This document shows, in pieces, positions 45,036-60,361 of a stretch of DNA of 64,000 nucleotides. Each line of letters opens with the position of its first letter. The first letter of the stretch is position 1. The stretch is from positions 1 through 64,000 of the forward strand of contig NZ_BAAADJ010000013.1 in the NCBI RefSeq assembly GCF_039522365.1, given 5' to 3'. Source of the stretch: Bacillus carboniphilus. Lineage in GTDB: Bacteria > Bacillota > Bacilli > Bacillales > JC228. The notes under the pieces were generated by a model. The model did not search any database. It was not told the DNA's origin and saw only the letters and a list, made by a program, of their open reading frames with translations. A program made the position numbers and the translations under genes.

Positions 45036-45377
45036 ATGCAAGCTAAAGCTGTTGCTAGAACAGTAAGAATTGCTCCTCGTAAAGTGCGCTTAGTAGTAGA
45101 TTTAATCCGAGGTAAGCAAGTCGGTGAAGCAGTTGCAATCTTGCGTCATACACCAAAGGCAGCTTCTCCTGTCGTTGAAAAGGTGTTAAACTCAGCAATT
45201 GCAAATGCGGAACATAACTATGAAATGGACGTAAATAACCTAGTGATTTCTCAAGTGTTCGTTGATGAAGGTCCAACATTGAAGCGTTTCCGTCCACGTG
45301 CAATGGGACGCGCAAGCGCGATCAACAAACGTACGAGCCACATCACAATCGTTGTATCAGAAAAAAAGGAGGGATAA
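45036..45377 (+). CDS. rplV: 50S ribosomal protein L22
   Basis: 113 residues. The beta-hairpin [20 protein letters not shown] extends into the exit tunnel and is a macrolide-resistance hot spot; no obvious change. GAGAGGAGGG precedes the ATG. rpsC begins 3 nt after the stop. Confidence 0.98.
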   Translation: MQAKAVARTVRIAPRKVRLVVDLIRGKQVGEAVAILRHTPKAASPVVEKVLNSAIANAEHNYEMDVNNLVISQVFVDEGPTLKRFRPRAMGRASAINKRTSHITIVVSEKKEG

Positions 45378-46667
<1,290 letters not shown>

Positions 46668-46688
46668 CCCGAGAGGAGGTTTCCGTAA

Positions 46689-46955
<267 letters not shown>

Positions 46956-46958
46956 TGA

Positions 46959-47369
<411 letters not shown>

Positions 47370-47405
47370 GTTTTTGATGAGGCCTTTAAGGAGGTGCGAA
47401 AGACG

Positions 47406-47714
47406 ATGCATGTAAAAAAAGGTGATAAAGTAATGGTCATCTCTGGCAAAGACAAAGGTAAAACCGGCGTTATTCTTGCAGCGTATCCAAAGAAGAACCG
47501 TGTATTGGTTGAAGGTGTTAACATCGTCAAAAAACATGCGAAGCCATCACAATTAAATCCTCAAGGTGGAATTATCAGCCACGAGGCAGCTATCCATGTT
47601 TCTAACGTAATGCCTATTGATCCTAAATCTGGTCAACCAACTCGTGTTGGATACACAGAAGTAGATGGCAAAAAAGTACGTGTTGCAAAAAAATCTGGTG
47701 AAAAATTAGACTGA
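47406..47714 (+). CDS. rplX: 50S ribosomal protein L24
   Basis: 102 residues from the ATG at 47406, 10 nt after AAGGAGGTG; an in-frame upstream start overlaps that ribosome site. The KOW motif [20 protein letters not shown] starts the protein. L24 is an assembly initiator near the tunnel exit. Confidence 0.97.
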   Translation: MHVKKGDKVMVISGKDKGKTGVILAAYPKKNRVLVEGVNIVKKHAKPSQLNPQGGIISHEAAIHVSNVMPIDPKSGQPTRVGYTEVDGKKVRVAKKSGEKLD

Positions 47715-47745
47715 TTAGATCGAACATGAAGGGAGGTATAAGAGA

Positions 47746-48285
47746 ATGAACCGCCTAAAAGAAAAGTACGTAAAAGAAATTACACCTTCTCTTATGAGCA
47801 AGTTTAACTATAAATCAAGCATGCAAGTGCCTAAGTTAGAAAAGATTGTTATCAACATGGGTGTTGGTGACGCTGTTCAAAACGCAAAATCACTTGATAG
47901 TGCAGTTGAAGAATTAGAATTAATCACTGGTCAAAAACCAGTTGTAACAAGAGCGAAGAAGTCAATCGCTGGATTCCGTCTTCGTGAAGGTATGCCAATC
48001 GGTGCGAAGGTAACTCTTCGTGGAGAACGCATGTATCAATTCCTAGACAAGTTAATCGCTGTTTCACTACCACGTGTACGTGACTTCCGTGGAATTTCTA
48101 AGAAAGCATTCGACGGTAGAGGAAACTACACTCTAGGAGTTCGCGAACAGCTTATCTTCCCAGAGATCGATTACGATAAAGTGAGTAAAGTACGCGGTAT
48201 GGATATCGTATTAGTTACAACTGCGAACACTGATGAAGAATCACGTGAGTTATTAACTCAGTTTGGAATGCCGTTCCAAAAGTAA
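47746..48285 (+). CDS. rplE: 50S ribosomal protein L5
   Basis: 179 residues. [11 protein letters not shown] and the loop [16 protein letters not shown] are typical. L5 binds 5S rRNA and contacts P-site tRNA. GAAGGGAGG precedes the ATG. Confidence 0.98.
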   Translation: MNRLKEKYVKEITPSLMSKFNYKSSMQVPKLEKIVINMGVGDAVQNAKSLDSAVEELELITGQKPVVTRAKKSIAGFRLREGMPIGAKVTLRGERMYQFLDKLIAVSLPRVRDFRGISKKAFDGRGNYTLGVREQLIFPEIDYDKVSKVRGMDIVLVTTANTDEESRELLTQFGMPFQK

Positions 48286-48292
48286 TCGCTAA

Positions 48293-48496
<204 letters not shown>

Positions 48497-48528
48497 ACTA
48501 ATGAACGTTGGAAGGAGGTCATTATAAA

Positions 48529-48927
48529 ATGGTCATGACAGATCCAATTGCAGATATGCTTACTCGTATTCGTAATGCGAATATGGTTCGTCACGAAGTT
48601 CTAGAAGTTCCTGCTTCTAAGATCAAAAAGGACGTAGCTGAAATCTTAAAACGTGAAGGCTTCGTACGTGATGTAGAACATATCGAAGACAATAAACAAG
48701 GTGTTATCCGTATTTTCCTAAAGTACGGTTCAAATAACGAACGTGTTATAACTGGCCTTAAGAGAATCAGTAAACCTGGTCTACGCGTATATGCGAGAGC
48801 TAACGAAGTTCCACGCGTTCTTAACGGTCTTGGTATTGCAATCGTATCTACATCTCAAGGTGTACTTACTGATAAAGAAGCACGTGCTAAGCAAGTGGGC
48901 GGAGAAGTCCTTGCTTACGTTTGGTAA
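48529..48927 (+). CDS. rpsH: 30S ribosomal protein S8
   Basis: 132 residues from the ATG at 48529, after GAAGGAGG; a further ATG two codons later is less likely by family comparison. [15 protein letters not shown] and the C-terminal [16 protein letters not shown] are diagnostic. S8 binds helix 21 of 16S rRNA and in E. coli represses the spc operon. Confidence 0.97.
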   Translation: MVMTDPIADMLTRIRNANMVRHEVLEVPASKIKKDVAEILKREGFVRDVEHIEDNKQGVIRIFLKYGSNNERVITGLKRISKPGLRVYARANEVPRVLNGLGIAIVSTSQGVLTDKEARAKQVGGEVLAYVW

Positions 48928-48958
48928 TAAAAACGATTAGTGAATGGAGGTGCAAAGC

Positions 48959-49495
48959 ATGTCTCGCGTAGGGAAAAAACCCATCGAAGTGCCATCTGGC
49001 GTAACAGTAACATTTGATAACAACACGATTACGGTTAAAGGACCTAAGGGTGAACTAACACGTACTTTCAGTCCAGATATTAAAGTGGAACTAGAAGAAA
49101 ACGTACTAACTGTAACTCGTCCTTCTGACTCTAAAGAGCACCGCACTTTGCACGGAACAACTCGTGCGTTACTCGCAAATATGGTCGAAGGTGTATCAAA
49201 AGGATTTGAAAGATCTCTTGAGCTTATCGGGGTTGGATACCGTGCTCAAAAACAAGGTAGTAAGCTTATTCTAAATGTAGGTTACTCTCACCCGGTTGAA
49301 ATTGAGCCTGAAGAAGGAATTGAAATTGAAGTTCCATCTAACACGAAGGTAACTGTTAAAGGATATAACAAAGAGCGTGTAGGTGCTCTAGCAGCAAACA
49401 TTCGTGACGTACGTCCACCAGAACCTTACAAAGGTAAAGGGATCCGTTACGAAGGTGAGCGTGTGCGCCGTAAAGAAGGTAAGACAGGTAAATAA
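48959..49495 (+). CDS. rplF: 50S ribosomal protein L6
   Basis: 178 residues from the ATG at 48959, after [22 protein letters not shown] opens the first of two duplicated domains; the end has [16 protein letters not shown]6 lies near the factor-binding site and is needed for late 50S assembly. Confidence 0.97.
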   Translation: MSRVGKKPIEVPSGVTVTFDNNTITVKGPKGELTRTFSPDIKVELEENVLTVTRPSDSKEHRTLHGTTRALLANMVEGVSKGFERSLELIGVGYRAQKQGSKLILNVGYSHPVEIEPEEGIEIEVPSNTKVTVKGYNKERVGALAANIRDVRPPEPYKGKGIRYEGERVRRKEGKTGK

Positions 49496-49528
49496 AGCCG
49501 CATAGGTAACAGAAAGGAGTGACCTTAC

Positions 49529-50415
<887 letters not shown>

Positions 50416-50428
50416 GGGGGGAAAACCA

Positions 50429-50611
50429 ATGGCAAACAAACTTGAAATCACCCTTACACGCAGCCTAATTGGTCGTCCTGAAGATCAAAAAGTTACAGTA
50501 AAGACTTTAGGACTTAAAAAGCTGCACCAAACGGTTGTTCATGAAGATAATGCAGCAATTCGCGGAATGATTAACAAAGTTTCACACCTTGTAACTGTGA
50601 AAGAACAATAA
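50429..50611 (+). CDS. rpmD: 50S ribosomal protein L30
   Basis: 60 residues. [20 protein letters not shown] and [15 protein letters not shown] are typical. L30 is small, peripheral and absent from some bacteria. AAGGGGGG precedes the ATG, 13 nt after rpsE. Confidence 0.98.
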   Translation: MANKLEITLTRSLIGRPEDQKVTVKTLGLKKLHQTVVHEDNAAIRGMINKVSHLVTVKEQ

Positions 50612-50642
50612 TTATTTTCCATAGAACAAGGAGGTGCCAATA

Positions 50643-51083
50643 ATGAAGCTACATGAATTGAAGCCTGCACCAGGTTCTCGTAAAGAGCGTAACCGCGTAG
50701 GACGTGGTATTGGTTCTGGTAACGGGAAAACTGCTGGTAAAGGTCATAAAGGTCAAAAAGCACGTTCAGGTGGTGGCGTAAGACTAGGATTTGAAGGTGG
50801 TCAAACTCCTCTTTTCCAACGTCTACCTAAGCGTGGATTTACAAACATCAATCGTAAAGAGTATGCAATCGTGAACCTCGATGCTCTTAACCGCTTTGAA
50901 GATGGAACAGAAGTAACTCCTGAGCTACTAATCGAGACAGGTGTTGTAAAAGCTGAAAAAGCTGGAATCAAGATTCTAGGAAACGGTAACGTTGAAAAGA
51001 AACTTACAGTTAAAGCTCATAAGTTCTCATCTGCTGCTAAAGAAGCAATCGAAGCAGCAGGCGGTCAAACAGAGGTGATCTAA
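50643..51083 (+). CDS. rplO: 50S ribosomal protein L15
   Basis: 146 residues from the ATG at 50643, after AAGGAGGTG. The glycine-rich [20 protein letters not shown] extension threads through 23S rRNA. L15 acts late in 50S assembly. Its stop (TAA) shares the A with the secY ATG. Confidence 0.97.
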   Translation: MKLHELKPAPGSRKERNRVGRGIGSGNGKTAGKGHKGQKARSGGGVRLGFEGGQTPLFQRLPKRGFTNINRKEYAIVNLDALNRFEDGTEVTPELLIETGVVKAEKAGIKILGNGNVEKKLTVKAHKFSSAAKEAIEAAGGQTEVI

Positions 51084-52378
51084 TGTTTCGGACAATCTCC
51101 AATTTCATGCGTGTGAGTGATATAAGAAATAAAATAATTTTCACCCTTTTAATGCTTCTAGTGTTTCGTATCGGAACGTTCATCCCTGTACCTGGGGTGA
51201 ACCCGGAGGCATTAAATTTTGGTGAAAACAGTGCTTTTGGGCTTCTCAATGTCTTCGGTGGAGGAGCTTTGGCACAATTCTCTATCTTTGCGACAGGAAT
51301 TATGCCTTACATTACGGCTTCCATTATCGTTCAACTTTTACAGATGGACGTTGTGCCGAAGTTTACTGAGTGGTCCAAACAAGGTGAAGTTGGGCGTAGG
51401 AAACTAGCTCAATTCACTAGATATGGAACAATCGTTTTAGGGTTTATCCAGGCACTAGGTATGGCGTATGGATTTAATGCGATCTCTGGTGGAGGTCTCA
51501 TTCAAAATCCTACCTTTGGAACTTATCTACTAATTGCACTTGTACTAACTGCCGGAACTGCATTCTTGATGTGGTTAGGGGAGCAAATTACGGCTAAGGG
51601 TGTAGGAAATGGGATTTCCATTCTTATCTTCGCTGGTATCGTTGCTGCAATCCCAACTACAGTCAATCAAATTTTCCAACAACAGTTCACTGATGTTGGG
51701 GACCAAGTTTTCATCCGTATCATTACGGTTGTATTACTAGTGTTAGCGGTAGTAGCAATTGTAGTTGGAACCATCTTTATTCAACAAGCTCTTCGTAAAA
51801 TTCCTGTACAATATGCTAAGCGTGTATCTACAGGAAAGAGTCCAAATATGGGTGCTCAAACTTCCCATTTACCATTAAAGGTTAACGCTGCTGGTGTTAT
51901 CCCGGTAATCTTTGCGATTTCTTTCATTATTACACCGCAAACCATTGCACAGTTTTTTGAAGAGAATTCTGTTACTCTTTGGATTCAACGTATTTTTGAT
52001 TATACAGAGCCAATCGGAATGATCATCTATGTTGGTCTCATTATTGCTTTCACTTATTTCTATGCTTTTATTCAAGTGAATCCAGAACAAGTTTCGGATA
52101 ACTTAAAGAAACAAGGTGGCTACATCCCTGGAATTAGACCAGGTATCAAAACACAGGAGTATCTGACAAAAGTACTATATCGCCTTACATTTGTGGGTGC
52201 TATATTCTTAGCGGTTATTTCTGTTCTACCAGTCTTCTTCATTGAGTTTGCGAACCTTCCACCTTCTGCTCAAATCGGTGGAACAAGTTTACTCATCGTT
52301 GTAGGTGTTGCCTTAGAAACAATGAAACAATTAGAGGCTCAACTAGTAAAACGTCATTATAAAGGCTTTATTAAATAG
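51083..52378 (+). CDS. secY: Preprotein translocase subunit SecY
   Basis: 431 residues with ten predicted transmembrane helices. GTFIPVPGVNPEAL, MPYITASIIVQLLQMDVVP and the cytoplasmic loop with GKSPNMGAQTSHLPLKVN are family text. SecY is the protein-conducting channel with SecE and SecG. Start overlaps the rplO stop, so translation is coupled. Confidence 0.98.
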   Translation: MFRTISNFMRVSDIRNKIIFTLLMLLVFRIGTFIPVPGVNPEALNFGENSAFGLLNVFGGGALAQFSIFATGIMPYITASIIVQLLQMDVVPKFTEWSKQGEVGRRKLAQFTRYGTIVLGFIQALGMAYGFNAISGGGLIQNPTFGTYLLIALVLTAGTAFLMWLGEQITAKGVGNGISILIFAGIVAAIPTTVNQIFQQQFTDVGDQVFIRIITVVLLVLAVVAIVVGTIFIQQALRKIPVQYAKRVSTGKSPNMGAQTSHLPLKVNAAGVIPVIFAISFIITPQTIAQFFEENSVTLWIQRIFDYTEPIGMIIYVGLIIAFTYFYAFIQVNPEQVSDNLKKQGGYIPGIRPGIKTQEYLTKVLYRLTFVGAIFLAVISVLPVFFIEFANLPPSAQIGGTSLLIVVGVALETMKQLEAQLVKRHYKGFIK

Positions 52379-52418
52379 ATCCTTGTCAATCAGGGCTGGT
52401 TTAAATCGAGGTGTCTAT

Positions 52419-52456
52419 CTCCTCTATCTACAACCTTTAGAGGTGTAGAAGGGGAG
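52419..52456 (+). other. Hairpin in the secY-adk spacer
   Basis: Nested pairing CTCC/GGAG, TCTAC/GTAGA and ACCT/AGGT around a TTAG tetraloop, with small internal loops. No T-run follows. It lies in the 126-nt spacer and may be an mRNA processing or stabilising element. Confidence 0.45.
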
Positions 52457-52492
52457 ACGACTCTTATGGTTTAACCCCTAATCTGAGACTGA

Positions 52493-53901
<1,409 letters not shown>

Positions 53902-53921
53902 TTAAAGTTCAGGCTCGGAGG

Positions 53922-53950
53922 TTGCTCATTTACGAAAAAAAGAGTATAAT
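53922..53950 (+). promoter_or_regulatory. Putative promoter of infA
   Basis: TTGCTC (53922-53927) and TATAAT (53945-53950) with 17-nt spacing, in the 133-nt map-infA gap. B. subtilis often has an extra small gene in this gap; none is seen here. Confidence 0.65.
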
Positions 53951-54034
53951 GCACTCTGTTTGGTATCGTCGTAAACAATCGTTTTACGTTTAATAGATAT
54001 TCTCGAGAATGCCCACGGAAGGGAGATGAACTCG

Positions 54035-54253
54035 ATGGCTAAAGATGATGTTATTGAGGTCGAAGGTACAGTAGTCGAAACTTTGCCAAACGCGATGTTT
54101 AAGGTAGAATTGGAGAATGGTCATACTGTTCTTGCCCATGTTTCTGGTAAGATTCGTATGCACTTTATTCGTATCCTACCAGGTGATAAAGTGACGGTGG
54201 AATTGTCACCTTATGACCTAACTCGTGGTAGAATCACATACCGTTATAAATAA
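54035..54253 (+). CDS. infA: Translation initiation factor IF-1
   Basis: 72 residues from the ATG at 54035; an in-frame ATG at 54026 is nearer the GAAGGGAG site and would add three residues. The OB-fold text [19 protein letters not shown] is essentially invariant in Bacilli. IF-1 blocks the A site during initiation. Confidence 0.97.
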   Translation: MAKDDVIEVEGTVVETLPNAMFKVELENGHTVLAHVSGKIRMHFIRILPGDKVTVELSPYDLTRGRITYRYK

Positions 54254-54256
54254 TAA

Positions 54257-54400
<144 letters not shown>

Positions 54401-54421
54401 TATATAAGGAGGTGCTCATTA

Positions 54422-54787
54422 ATGGCTCGTATCGCAGGTGTTGATATTCCTCGTGAAAAACGTATTGTAATATCTTTAACATATATTTATGGTATCGGTA
54501 ACTCAACAGCGAAACAAATCTTAGCTGAATCTGGTGTTTCTGAAGATACTCGTGTTCGTGATCTTACTGAAGACGAACTAGGTAAAATTCGTGAAATCGT
54601 TGATAAGCTAAAAGTTGAAGGGGATCTACGTCGTGAGATTTCATTAAACATCAAACGTCTAATGGAAATCGGTTGCTACCGTGGTCTTCGTCATCGTCGT
54701 GGCTTACCAGTTCGTGGACAAAATACGAAGAACAATGCTCGTACCCGTAAAGGACCACGTAAAACTGTTGCTAACAAGAAGAAATAA
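54422..54787 (+). CDS. rpsM: 30S ribosomal protein S13
   Basis: 121 residues. [19 protein letters not shown] and the C-terminal [13 protein letters not shown] then [13 protein letters not shown] are diagnostic. S13 bridges the 30S head to L5 and touches P-site tRNA. AAGGAGG precedes the ATG. Confidence 0.98.
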   Translation: MARIAGVDIPREKRIVISLTYIYGIGNSTAKQILAESGVSEDTRVRDLTEDELGKIREIVDKLKVEGDLRREISLNIKRLMEIGCYRGLRHRRGLPVRGQNTKNNARTRKGPRKTVANKKK

Positions 54788-54809
54788 TTGGGTAAAGGAG
54801 GTTATCTAA

Positions 54810-55202
<393 letters not shown>

Positions 55203-55205
55203 TTT

Positions 55206-55270
55206 TTCTGTATAACTTTCTTAACCATGTCTATAATGGTTATGATAGCAAATTTTGCCTTTATACAGAA
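55206..55270. repeat. 10-bp inverted repeat enclosing two small hairpins
   Basis: TTCTGTATAA (55206-55215) and TTATACAGAA (55261-55270) are perfectly complementary. Inside, AACCAT/ATGGTT (55223-55228/55236-55241) and GCAA/TTGC can form two more stems, giving a possible three-way junction right after rpsK. Confidence 0.55.
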
Positions 55271-55383
55271 TACGTTGTTGTACTCTTTAAGGAATGCATT
55301 CTTGGGGGAATATCGATTGGACATTCCTTCGGGTTAAGGTATTCTAATCGGGTTTTCGACGTTTTGAAGGAGGGTATTGTTGA

Positions 55384-56328
55384 ATGATCGAGATTGAAAA
55401 GCCAATAATTGAAACGGTTGAGATCAACGATGACGCAAAGTACGGGAAGTTTGTCGTAGAACCACTTGAGCGTGGATATGGTACAACTCTGGGTAACTCC
55501 TTACGTCGTATCCTACTATCCTCACTCCCAGGTGCCGCTGTCACTTCTATTCAGATTGATGGTGTACTACATGAGTTCTCAACAATCGAAGGTGTCGTAG
55601 AGGATGTTACGACTATTATCCTAAACATTAAAAAACTTGCGCTTAAGATTTATTCTGATGAAGAAAAAACATTAGAAATTGATGCACAAGGTGAAGGCCC
55701 TATTACGGCTGCTGATATTACACATGATAGTGATGTTGAAATCCTTAATCCGGATCTTCATATCGCAACTCTATCTGCAAAAGGCCATCTACGTATGCGT
55801 CTACATGCAAGAAGAGGTCGTGGATATGCAACAGCTGATCAAAACAAGCGTGAAGATCAACCAATTGGTGTTATTCCAATTGACTCTATTTATACACCTG
55901 TATCTCGTGTATCATATCAAGTTGAAAACACGCGTGTTGGTCAAATGACTAATTATGACAAGTTAACTTTAGATGTATGGACAGATGGAAGCACTGGTCC
56001 ACAAGAAGCTATAGCTTTAGGTGCAAAAATCCTAACAGAACATCTAAACATCTTTGTAGGCCTAACAGATGAAGCACAAAATGCTGAAATCATGGTTGAA
56101 AAAGAAGAAGATCAAAAAGAGAAAGTTCTTGAAATGACTATTGAAGAACTGGATCTATCTGTTCGCTCATACAACTGCTTGAAGCGTGCAGGCATTAACA
56201 CTGTTCAAGAACTTGCGAACAAAACCGAAGAAGATATGATGAAAGTCAGAAACCTCGGACGCAAATCACTTGAAGAAGTAAAAGCTAAGCTTGAAGATTT
56301 AGGCTTAGGATTAAGAAAAGACGACTAA
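55384..56328 (+). CDS. rpoA: DNA-directed RNA polymerase alpha subunit
   Basis: 314 residues, the B. subtilis length. The N-terminal dimerisation domain has [18 protein letters not shown]; the C-terminal domain [19 protein letters not shown] contacts promoter UP elements and activators. GAAGGAGGG precedes the ATG. A 181-nt structured spacer separates it from rpsK. Confidence 0.98.
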   Translation: MIEIEKPIIETVEINDDAKYGKFVVEPLERGYGTTLGNSLRRILLSSLPGAAVTSIQIDGVLHEFSTIEGVVEDVTTIILNIKKLALKIYSDEEKTLEIDAQGEGPITAADITHDSDVEILNPDLHIATLSAKGHLRMRLHARRGRGYATADQNKREDQPIGVIPIDSIYTPVSRVSYQVENTRVGQMTNYDKLTLDVWTDGSTGPQEAIALGAKILTEHLNIFVGLTDEAQNAEIMVEKEEDQKEKVLEMTIEELDLSVRSYNCLKRAGINTVQELANKTEEDMMKVRNLGRKSLEEVKAKLEDLGLGLRKDD

Positions 56329-56376
56329 TATAGTTGACATACAACATGACCTTTACAAAAAGGGAGGGAATCTACT

Positions 56377-56739
56377 ATGTCTTACAGAAAACTAGGACGT
56401 ACAAGCGATCAACGTAAAGCATTACTACGTGACCTTGCGACTGATTTAATCATCAGTGAGCGTATCGAGACAACTGAAGCACGTGCGAAAGAATTACGTT
56501 CTGTTGTTGAGAAAATGATCACTCTTGGAAAGCGCGGAGATCTTCATGCTCGTCGTCAAGCTTCTTCTTACATTCGTCATGAAGTGGCTAACGAAGAAAC
56601 TGGGCAAGATGCTATCCAAAAGCTATTCAGTGACATTGCTCCTCGTTATGAAGAGCGTCAAGGCGGATATACACGCATTATGAAATTAGGACCACGTCGT
56701 GGTGACGGAGCTCCAATGGTAATCATTGAGCTAGTTTAA
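56377..56739 (+). CDS. rplQ: 50S ribosomal protein L17
   Basis: 120 residues. [20 protein letters not shown] and [18 protein letters not shown] are typical. L17 lies by the tunnel exit. AAGGGAGGG precedes the ATG. Last gene of the alpha operon; a terminator follows. Confidence 0.98.
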   Translation: MSYRKLGRTSDQRKALLRDLATDLIISERIETTEARAKELRSVVEKMITLGKRGDLHARRQASSYIRHEVANEETGQDAIQKLFSDIAPRYEERQGGYTRIMKLGPRRGDGAPMVIIELV

Positions 56740-56753
56740 TAATGACGAGACAT

Positions 56754-56792
56754 GGGGCGGGACAGCTAACTAGTTTGGTCCTTGCCCCTTTT
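56754..56792 (+). terminator. Intrinsic terminator of the alpha operon
   Basis: GGGGC (56754-56758) with GCCCC (56784-56788) and GGAC with GTCC inside, then TTTT. It lies 14 nt past rplQ. Confidence 0.88.
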
Positions 56793-56880
56793 CGTTTATA
56801 TTAAGAAGAGCACAAATTTCTGCTTTTCTAACAGGTGAAACGGGGCGTTATGATAAAGCTTCTTCAAGTATGAGGTATTT

Positions 56881-56930
56881 GTCTAGCTCCTGAGGCAACC
56901 CTAAATAGGGCTTGCCTCCGCCCTTTCTCC
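56881..56930. repeat. Palindromic extragenic element
   Basis: GAGGCAA (56892-56898) with TTGCCTC (56912-56918) and CCCT with AGGG inside, bracketed by GTCTAGCTCC and CGCCCTTTCT. The layout resembles dispersed palindromic elements of Bacillaceae genomes. Apart from this and the terminator nothing is seen in 56740-57043. Confidence 0.4.
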
Positions 56931-57043
56931 TTTAATTTGTAATCTCCCCCCAAACTATCTCCTTAAACGCTCTCCATTATTTTTTAACCTTTGATATAGA
57001 TTAGATTAGTATTAGCCGAGTTTAGTAAGAGGAGTGAGATGAG

Positions 57044-57880
57044 ATGAAAGAGTTAGTTTCCGTTCGAAATCTATCCTTTTCGTATAATTCCCAAAAAACC
57101 TTAGCCTTACATGATATTTCCTTAGATATATATGAGGGTGAGTGGCTTGCGCTTGTTGGACATAATGGTTCTGGTAAGTCAACCCTTGCGAAATTACTTA
57201 TGGGGCTCCAACCATTTAATGAAGGTAATATAACGATAAATGGACTTCCTTTGTCTGAAGATACAGTTTGGGATATAAGAAGAATAGTGGGGATGGTTTT
57301 TCAAAATCCGGACAACCAGTTTGTTGGAACAACTGTTGAAGATGATGTTGCATTTGCTCTTGAGAATAATGGAATTCCAAGACAGGAAATGAGAGAAAGG
57401 GTAAAACAAGCATTGCAACAAGTCAAAATGCAAGAATTCCTAAATGTTGAACCCCACCATCTATCTGGTGGTCAAAAGCAACGTGTGGCTATTGCAGGTG
57501 TTTTGGCCCTGCAGCCAAAGTTAATGATTTTGGATGAAGCCACTTCTATGCTAGATCCCAGAGGAAGAGAAGAAGTTCTAGATACTGTTCGTCAATTGAA
57601 GGAGAAACAAGATATTACGGTTGTTTCTATTACCCATGATTTAGAGGAAGCAGCAAAGGCGGACAGAGTTATCGTTTTAAATAAAGGGGAAATCTATAGA
57701 CAAGGAACTCCAGCTGAGATTTTTCAGATGAAGGATGAACTTATTCAATTAGGCCTAGATATTCCTTTCTCTGTCAAAATGAAACAAGCTTTACAAGAGA
57801 AAGATCTCCCTATGAAAATTGATTCCTTGTCTACAGGAGAGTTGGTGAATGAACTATGGACATTATACTCGAGCAGGTAG
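57044..57880 (+). CDS. ecfA1: ECF transporter ATP-binding protein EcfA1
   Basis: 278 residues, ABC ATPase. Walker [10 protein letters not shown] (39-47), signature LSGGQKQR and Walker [14 protein letters not shown]. With EcfA2 and EcfT it powers vitamin and metal uptake for many substrate-binding S subunits. GAGGAGTGAGATGAG precedes the ATG. Overlaps ecfA2 by 25 nt. No S subunit lies nearby, so this is a shared (group II) module. Confidence 0.96.
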   Translation: MKELVSVRNLSFSYNSQKTLALHDISLDIYEGEWLALVGHNGSGKSTLAKLLMGLQPFNEGNITINGLPLSEDTVWDIRRIVGMVFQNPDNQFVGTTVEDDVAFALENNGIPRQEMRERVKQALQQVKMQEFLNVEPHHLSGGQKQRVAIAGVLALQPKLMILDEATSMLDPRGREEVLDTVRQLKEKQDITVVSITHDLEEAAKADRVIVLNKGEIYRQGTPAEIFQMKDELIQLGLDIPFSVKMKQALQEKDLPMKIDSLSTGELVNELWTLYSSR

Positions 57881-58728
57881 AGTACAAATATCAGGCGGGT
57901 ACACCGTTTGAAAGAAGGGCACTGACGGATATAAACCTAGAGATCCCTAGTGGTACATTTCTTGCAATTATCGGACACACTGGATCTGGGAAATCAACGG
58001 TTATTCAGCATTTAAATGCGTTATTAAAACCAACAAAAGGCAAAGTCCGAATCGGAAGTCATGTCGTAGAGGCGGAAGTGAAAAATAAAAACCTAAAACC
58101 GATCCGCCAAAAGGTAGGGATCGTTTTTCAATTTCCAGAACATCAACTTTTCGATGAGACAGTTTTAAAAGATGTTTGTTTTGGGCCAATGAATTATGGA
58201 GTGCCAGAGGAAAAAGCAAAGGAAAAAGCCAGACATGCTTTAAACCAAGTTGGATTAACGGAAGAGATATATGATAAATCTCCTTTTGAACTCTCTGGCG
58301 GCCAGATGAGAAGGGTTGCGATAGCAGGAATATTAGCAATGGAATCGGATGTTATCGTCTTAGATGAACCAACTGCGGGTTTAGACCCAAGAGGGCGGAA
58401 AGAAATAATGGATTTATTCTACAAGCTTCACCAAGAAAGGAAATTGTCCACCATTCTTGTTACCCATAGTATGGAGGATGCAGCGGAATATGCAGACGAA
58501 ATTGTCGTGATGCATAAGGGAACCGTCATGAGAAAAGGGACCCCTAGTGAGATTTTTGCATCTCCTAAGGATCTAATGGTTCTTGGCTTAGATGTTCCTG
58601 AGGTCGTTAAGTTTCGGTTGCAGGTAGAGGAAAAGTTGGGTGTATCCATTCCTAGTCCATCTATGGACATGGGTGTGTTGGCGGAACAAATTGCTCAACT
58701 GATAAAAGGGGGTAAAACCCATGACTGA
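57856..58728 (+). CDS. ecfA2: ECF transporter ATP-binding protein EcfA2
   Basis: 290 residues. Walker [12 protein letters not shown]-loop [10 protein letters not shown], signature LSGGQMRR and Walker [14 protein letters not shown]. Forms the heterodimeric motor with EcfA1. The start is inside ecfA1 and the end overlaps ecfT by 8 nt, so the three are tightly coupled. Confidence 0.96.
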   Translation: MDIILEQVEYKYQAGTPFERRALTDINLEIPSGTFLAIIGHTGSGKSTVIQHLNALLKPTKGKVRIGSHVVEAEVKNKNLKPIRQKVGIVFQFPEHQLFDETVLKDVCFGPMNYGVPEEKAKEKARHALNQVGLTEEIYDKSPFELSGGQMRRVAIAGILAMESDVIVLDEPTAGLDPRGRKEIMDLFYKLHQERKLSTILVTHSMEDAAEYADEIVVMHKGTVMRKGTPSEIFASPKDLMVLGLDVPEVVKFRLQVEEKLGVSIPSPSMDMGVLAEQIAQLIKGGKTHD

Positions 58729-59518
58729 TAAGATTATATTTGGGCGATATATCCCAGTGGAATCCCCTTTACACCGGATGGATGCTAGAGCTAAAATACT
58801 CTTTGTTTTTGGATTTATTTGTATTGTATTCCTAGCAAACAATGTCATAACAAATGCAATCCTTTTAGGGTTTACAATATTAGCAATCTTACTTTCGAAT
58901 GTTCCTGTTAAGTTTCTCTTAAATGGATTAAAGCCAATATTTATTATTATTCTTTTTACCTTTTTCCTACACGTTTTCTTTACACGAGAAGGGGCTCTGG
59001 TTGCAGATTGGGGCTGGATTAAGATTTATGAGGGTGGAATTAGGCAAGGGGTTTTTATTTCTCTTCGCTTTGTTTACCTGATATTTGTAACGTCGCTATT
59101 AACACTTACAACGCCACCCATTACATTAACAGATGGTATTGAAAGTTTGTTAAACCCTTTCAAAAAAGTGAAGCTCCCAGTCCACGAGCTGGCACTCATG
59201 ATGTCTATATCGCTTCGGTTCATTCCAACGTTAATGGAAGAGACAGAGAAAATTATGAAAGCACAAACAGCTAGAGGTGTTGATTTTTCTACAGGCCCCA
59301 TAAAGGAACGTATAAAAGCAATCGTACCATTACTGATTCCATTATTCGTCAGTTCCTTTAAAAGGGCTGAGGAGTTGGCTCTAGCCATGGAGGCAAGAGG
59401 TTATAAGGGTGGAGAAGGCCGTAGTAAATACCGTGAATTGATTTGGAGTACAAGGGACCACATACTATTGTTTTTATTTATCGTACTCACACTTATACTA
59501 TGGTTCCTTCGCTCTTAA
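58721..59518 (+). CDS. ecfT: ECF transporter transmembrane protein EcfT
   Basis: 265 residues with about five to six membrane segments. The coupling-helix motifs appear as KIMKAQTARGVDF and EELALAMEARGYKGG (the A-R-G signatures), which touch the two ATPases. EcfT links the motor to exchangeable S subunits. AAAGGGGGT in ecfA2 precedes the ATG. Confidence 0.95.
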   Translation: MTDKIIFGRYIPVESPLHRMDARAKILFVFGFICIVFLANNVITNAILLGFTILAILLSNVPVKFLLNGLKPIFIIILFTFFLHVFFTREGALVADWGWIKIYEGGIRQGVFISLRFVYLIFVTSLLTLTTPPITLTDGIESLLNPFKKVKLPVHELALMMSISLRFIPTLMEETEKIMKAQTARGVDFSTGPIKERIKAIVPLLIPLFVSSFKRAEELALAMEARGYKGGEGRSKYRELIWSTRDHILLFLFIVLTLILWFLRS

Positions 59519-59531
59519 AGGAGTTTTGAGT

Positions 59532-60269
59532 ATGCCTAGGATAAAGTTAATCATTTCATACGATGGAACTCATTTTAACGGTTACCAAGTGCAACCAGGT
59601 CTCAGAACTGTGCAGTCCGAGCTGGAACACGCGTTAAAACGAATGCATAAAGGAATGGATATTAGAGTAACCGCATCTGGTCGAACAGACCGTTATGTGC
59701 ATGCTACCGGTCAGGTTATTCATTTTGATACAGAGCTGGAAATCCCTGCTGATAAATGGAACATAGCATTAAATACTATGCTTCCTGAAGATGTAAGAAT
59801 TATACATGCAGAACAAGTGGATTCCCAATTTCATGCTAGATTTGATGCGATTCAGAAAGAGTATCGATATAAGGTGAATTGTGCTAAAATACCGTCTGTC
59901 TTTAAACGCCATTATGAATATCACTATCCTTATAAGGTAGATGTTATGAAGATGAAAGAAGCTTCCAAGCTATTATTAGGAACACATGATTTTACTAGCT
60001 TTTCTTCTGCAAAATCAGAAGTCGAAGATCGCATAAGGACGATTTATTCCATTGAGATTTTAGAAAAAGAGAATGAACTAACCTTCTGTTTTATTGGAAA
60101 TGGATTTTTGTATAACATGGTCAGAATCCTTGTTGGTACACTCATTGAGGTAGGAAGTGGAGTTCGTGAACCAGCTTCTATGTTGAGTATAATAGATGCA
60201 AAGAACCGGGCAGCAGCTGGTAAAACGGCTCCGGGACACGGCCTTTATTTATGGAAGGTCGAGTATTAG
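59532..60269 (+). CDS. truA: tRNA pseudouridine(38-40) synthase
   Basis: 245 residues from the ATG at 59532, 8 nt after AAAGGAG; an in-frame TTG at 59526 is too close. The catalytic aspartate is D53 in SGRTDRYVHATGQV. TruA modifies positions 38-40 of the anticodon arm. It sits between ecfT and rplM as in B. subtilis. Confidence 0.96.
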   Translation: MPRIKLIISYDGTHFNGYQVQPGLRTVQSELEHALKRMHKGMDIRVTASGRTDRYVHATGQVIHFDTELEIPADKWNIALNTMLPEDVRIIHAEQVDSQFHARFDAIQKEYRYKVNCAKIPSVFKRHYEYHYPYKVDVMKMKEASKLLLGTHDFTSFSSAKSEVEDRIRTIYSIEILEKENELTFCFIGNGFLYNMVRILVGTLIEVGSGVREPASMLSIIDAKNRAAAGKTAPGHGLYLWKVEY

Positions 60270-60323
60270 AACGAGATGGAAAAAATAAGGAGCTCTGTAT
60301 TTGGGATTTATTATAAAATCTCC

Positions 60324-60352
60324 TTGACTTTGCACCTTCAGGAAGCTATCAT
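60324..60352 (+). promoter_or_regulatory. Sigma-A-type promoter of rplM-rpsI
   Basis: TTGACT (60324-60329) and TATCAT (60347-60352) with 17-nt spacing, upstream of the L13 leader. Confidence 0.82.
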
Positions 60353-60361
60353 ATTAAGGTA

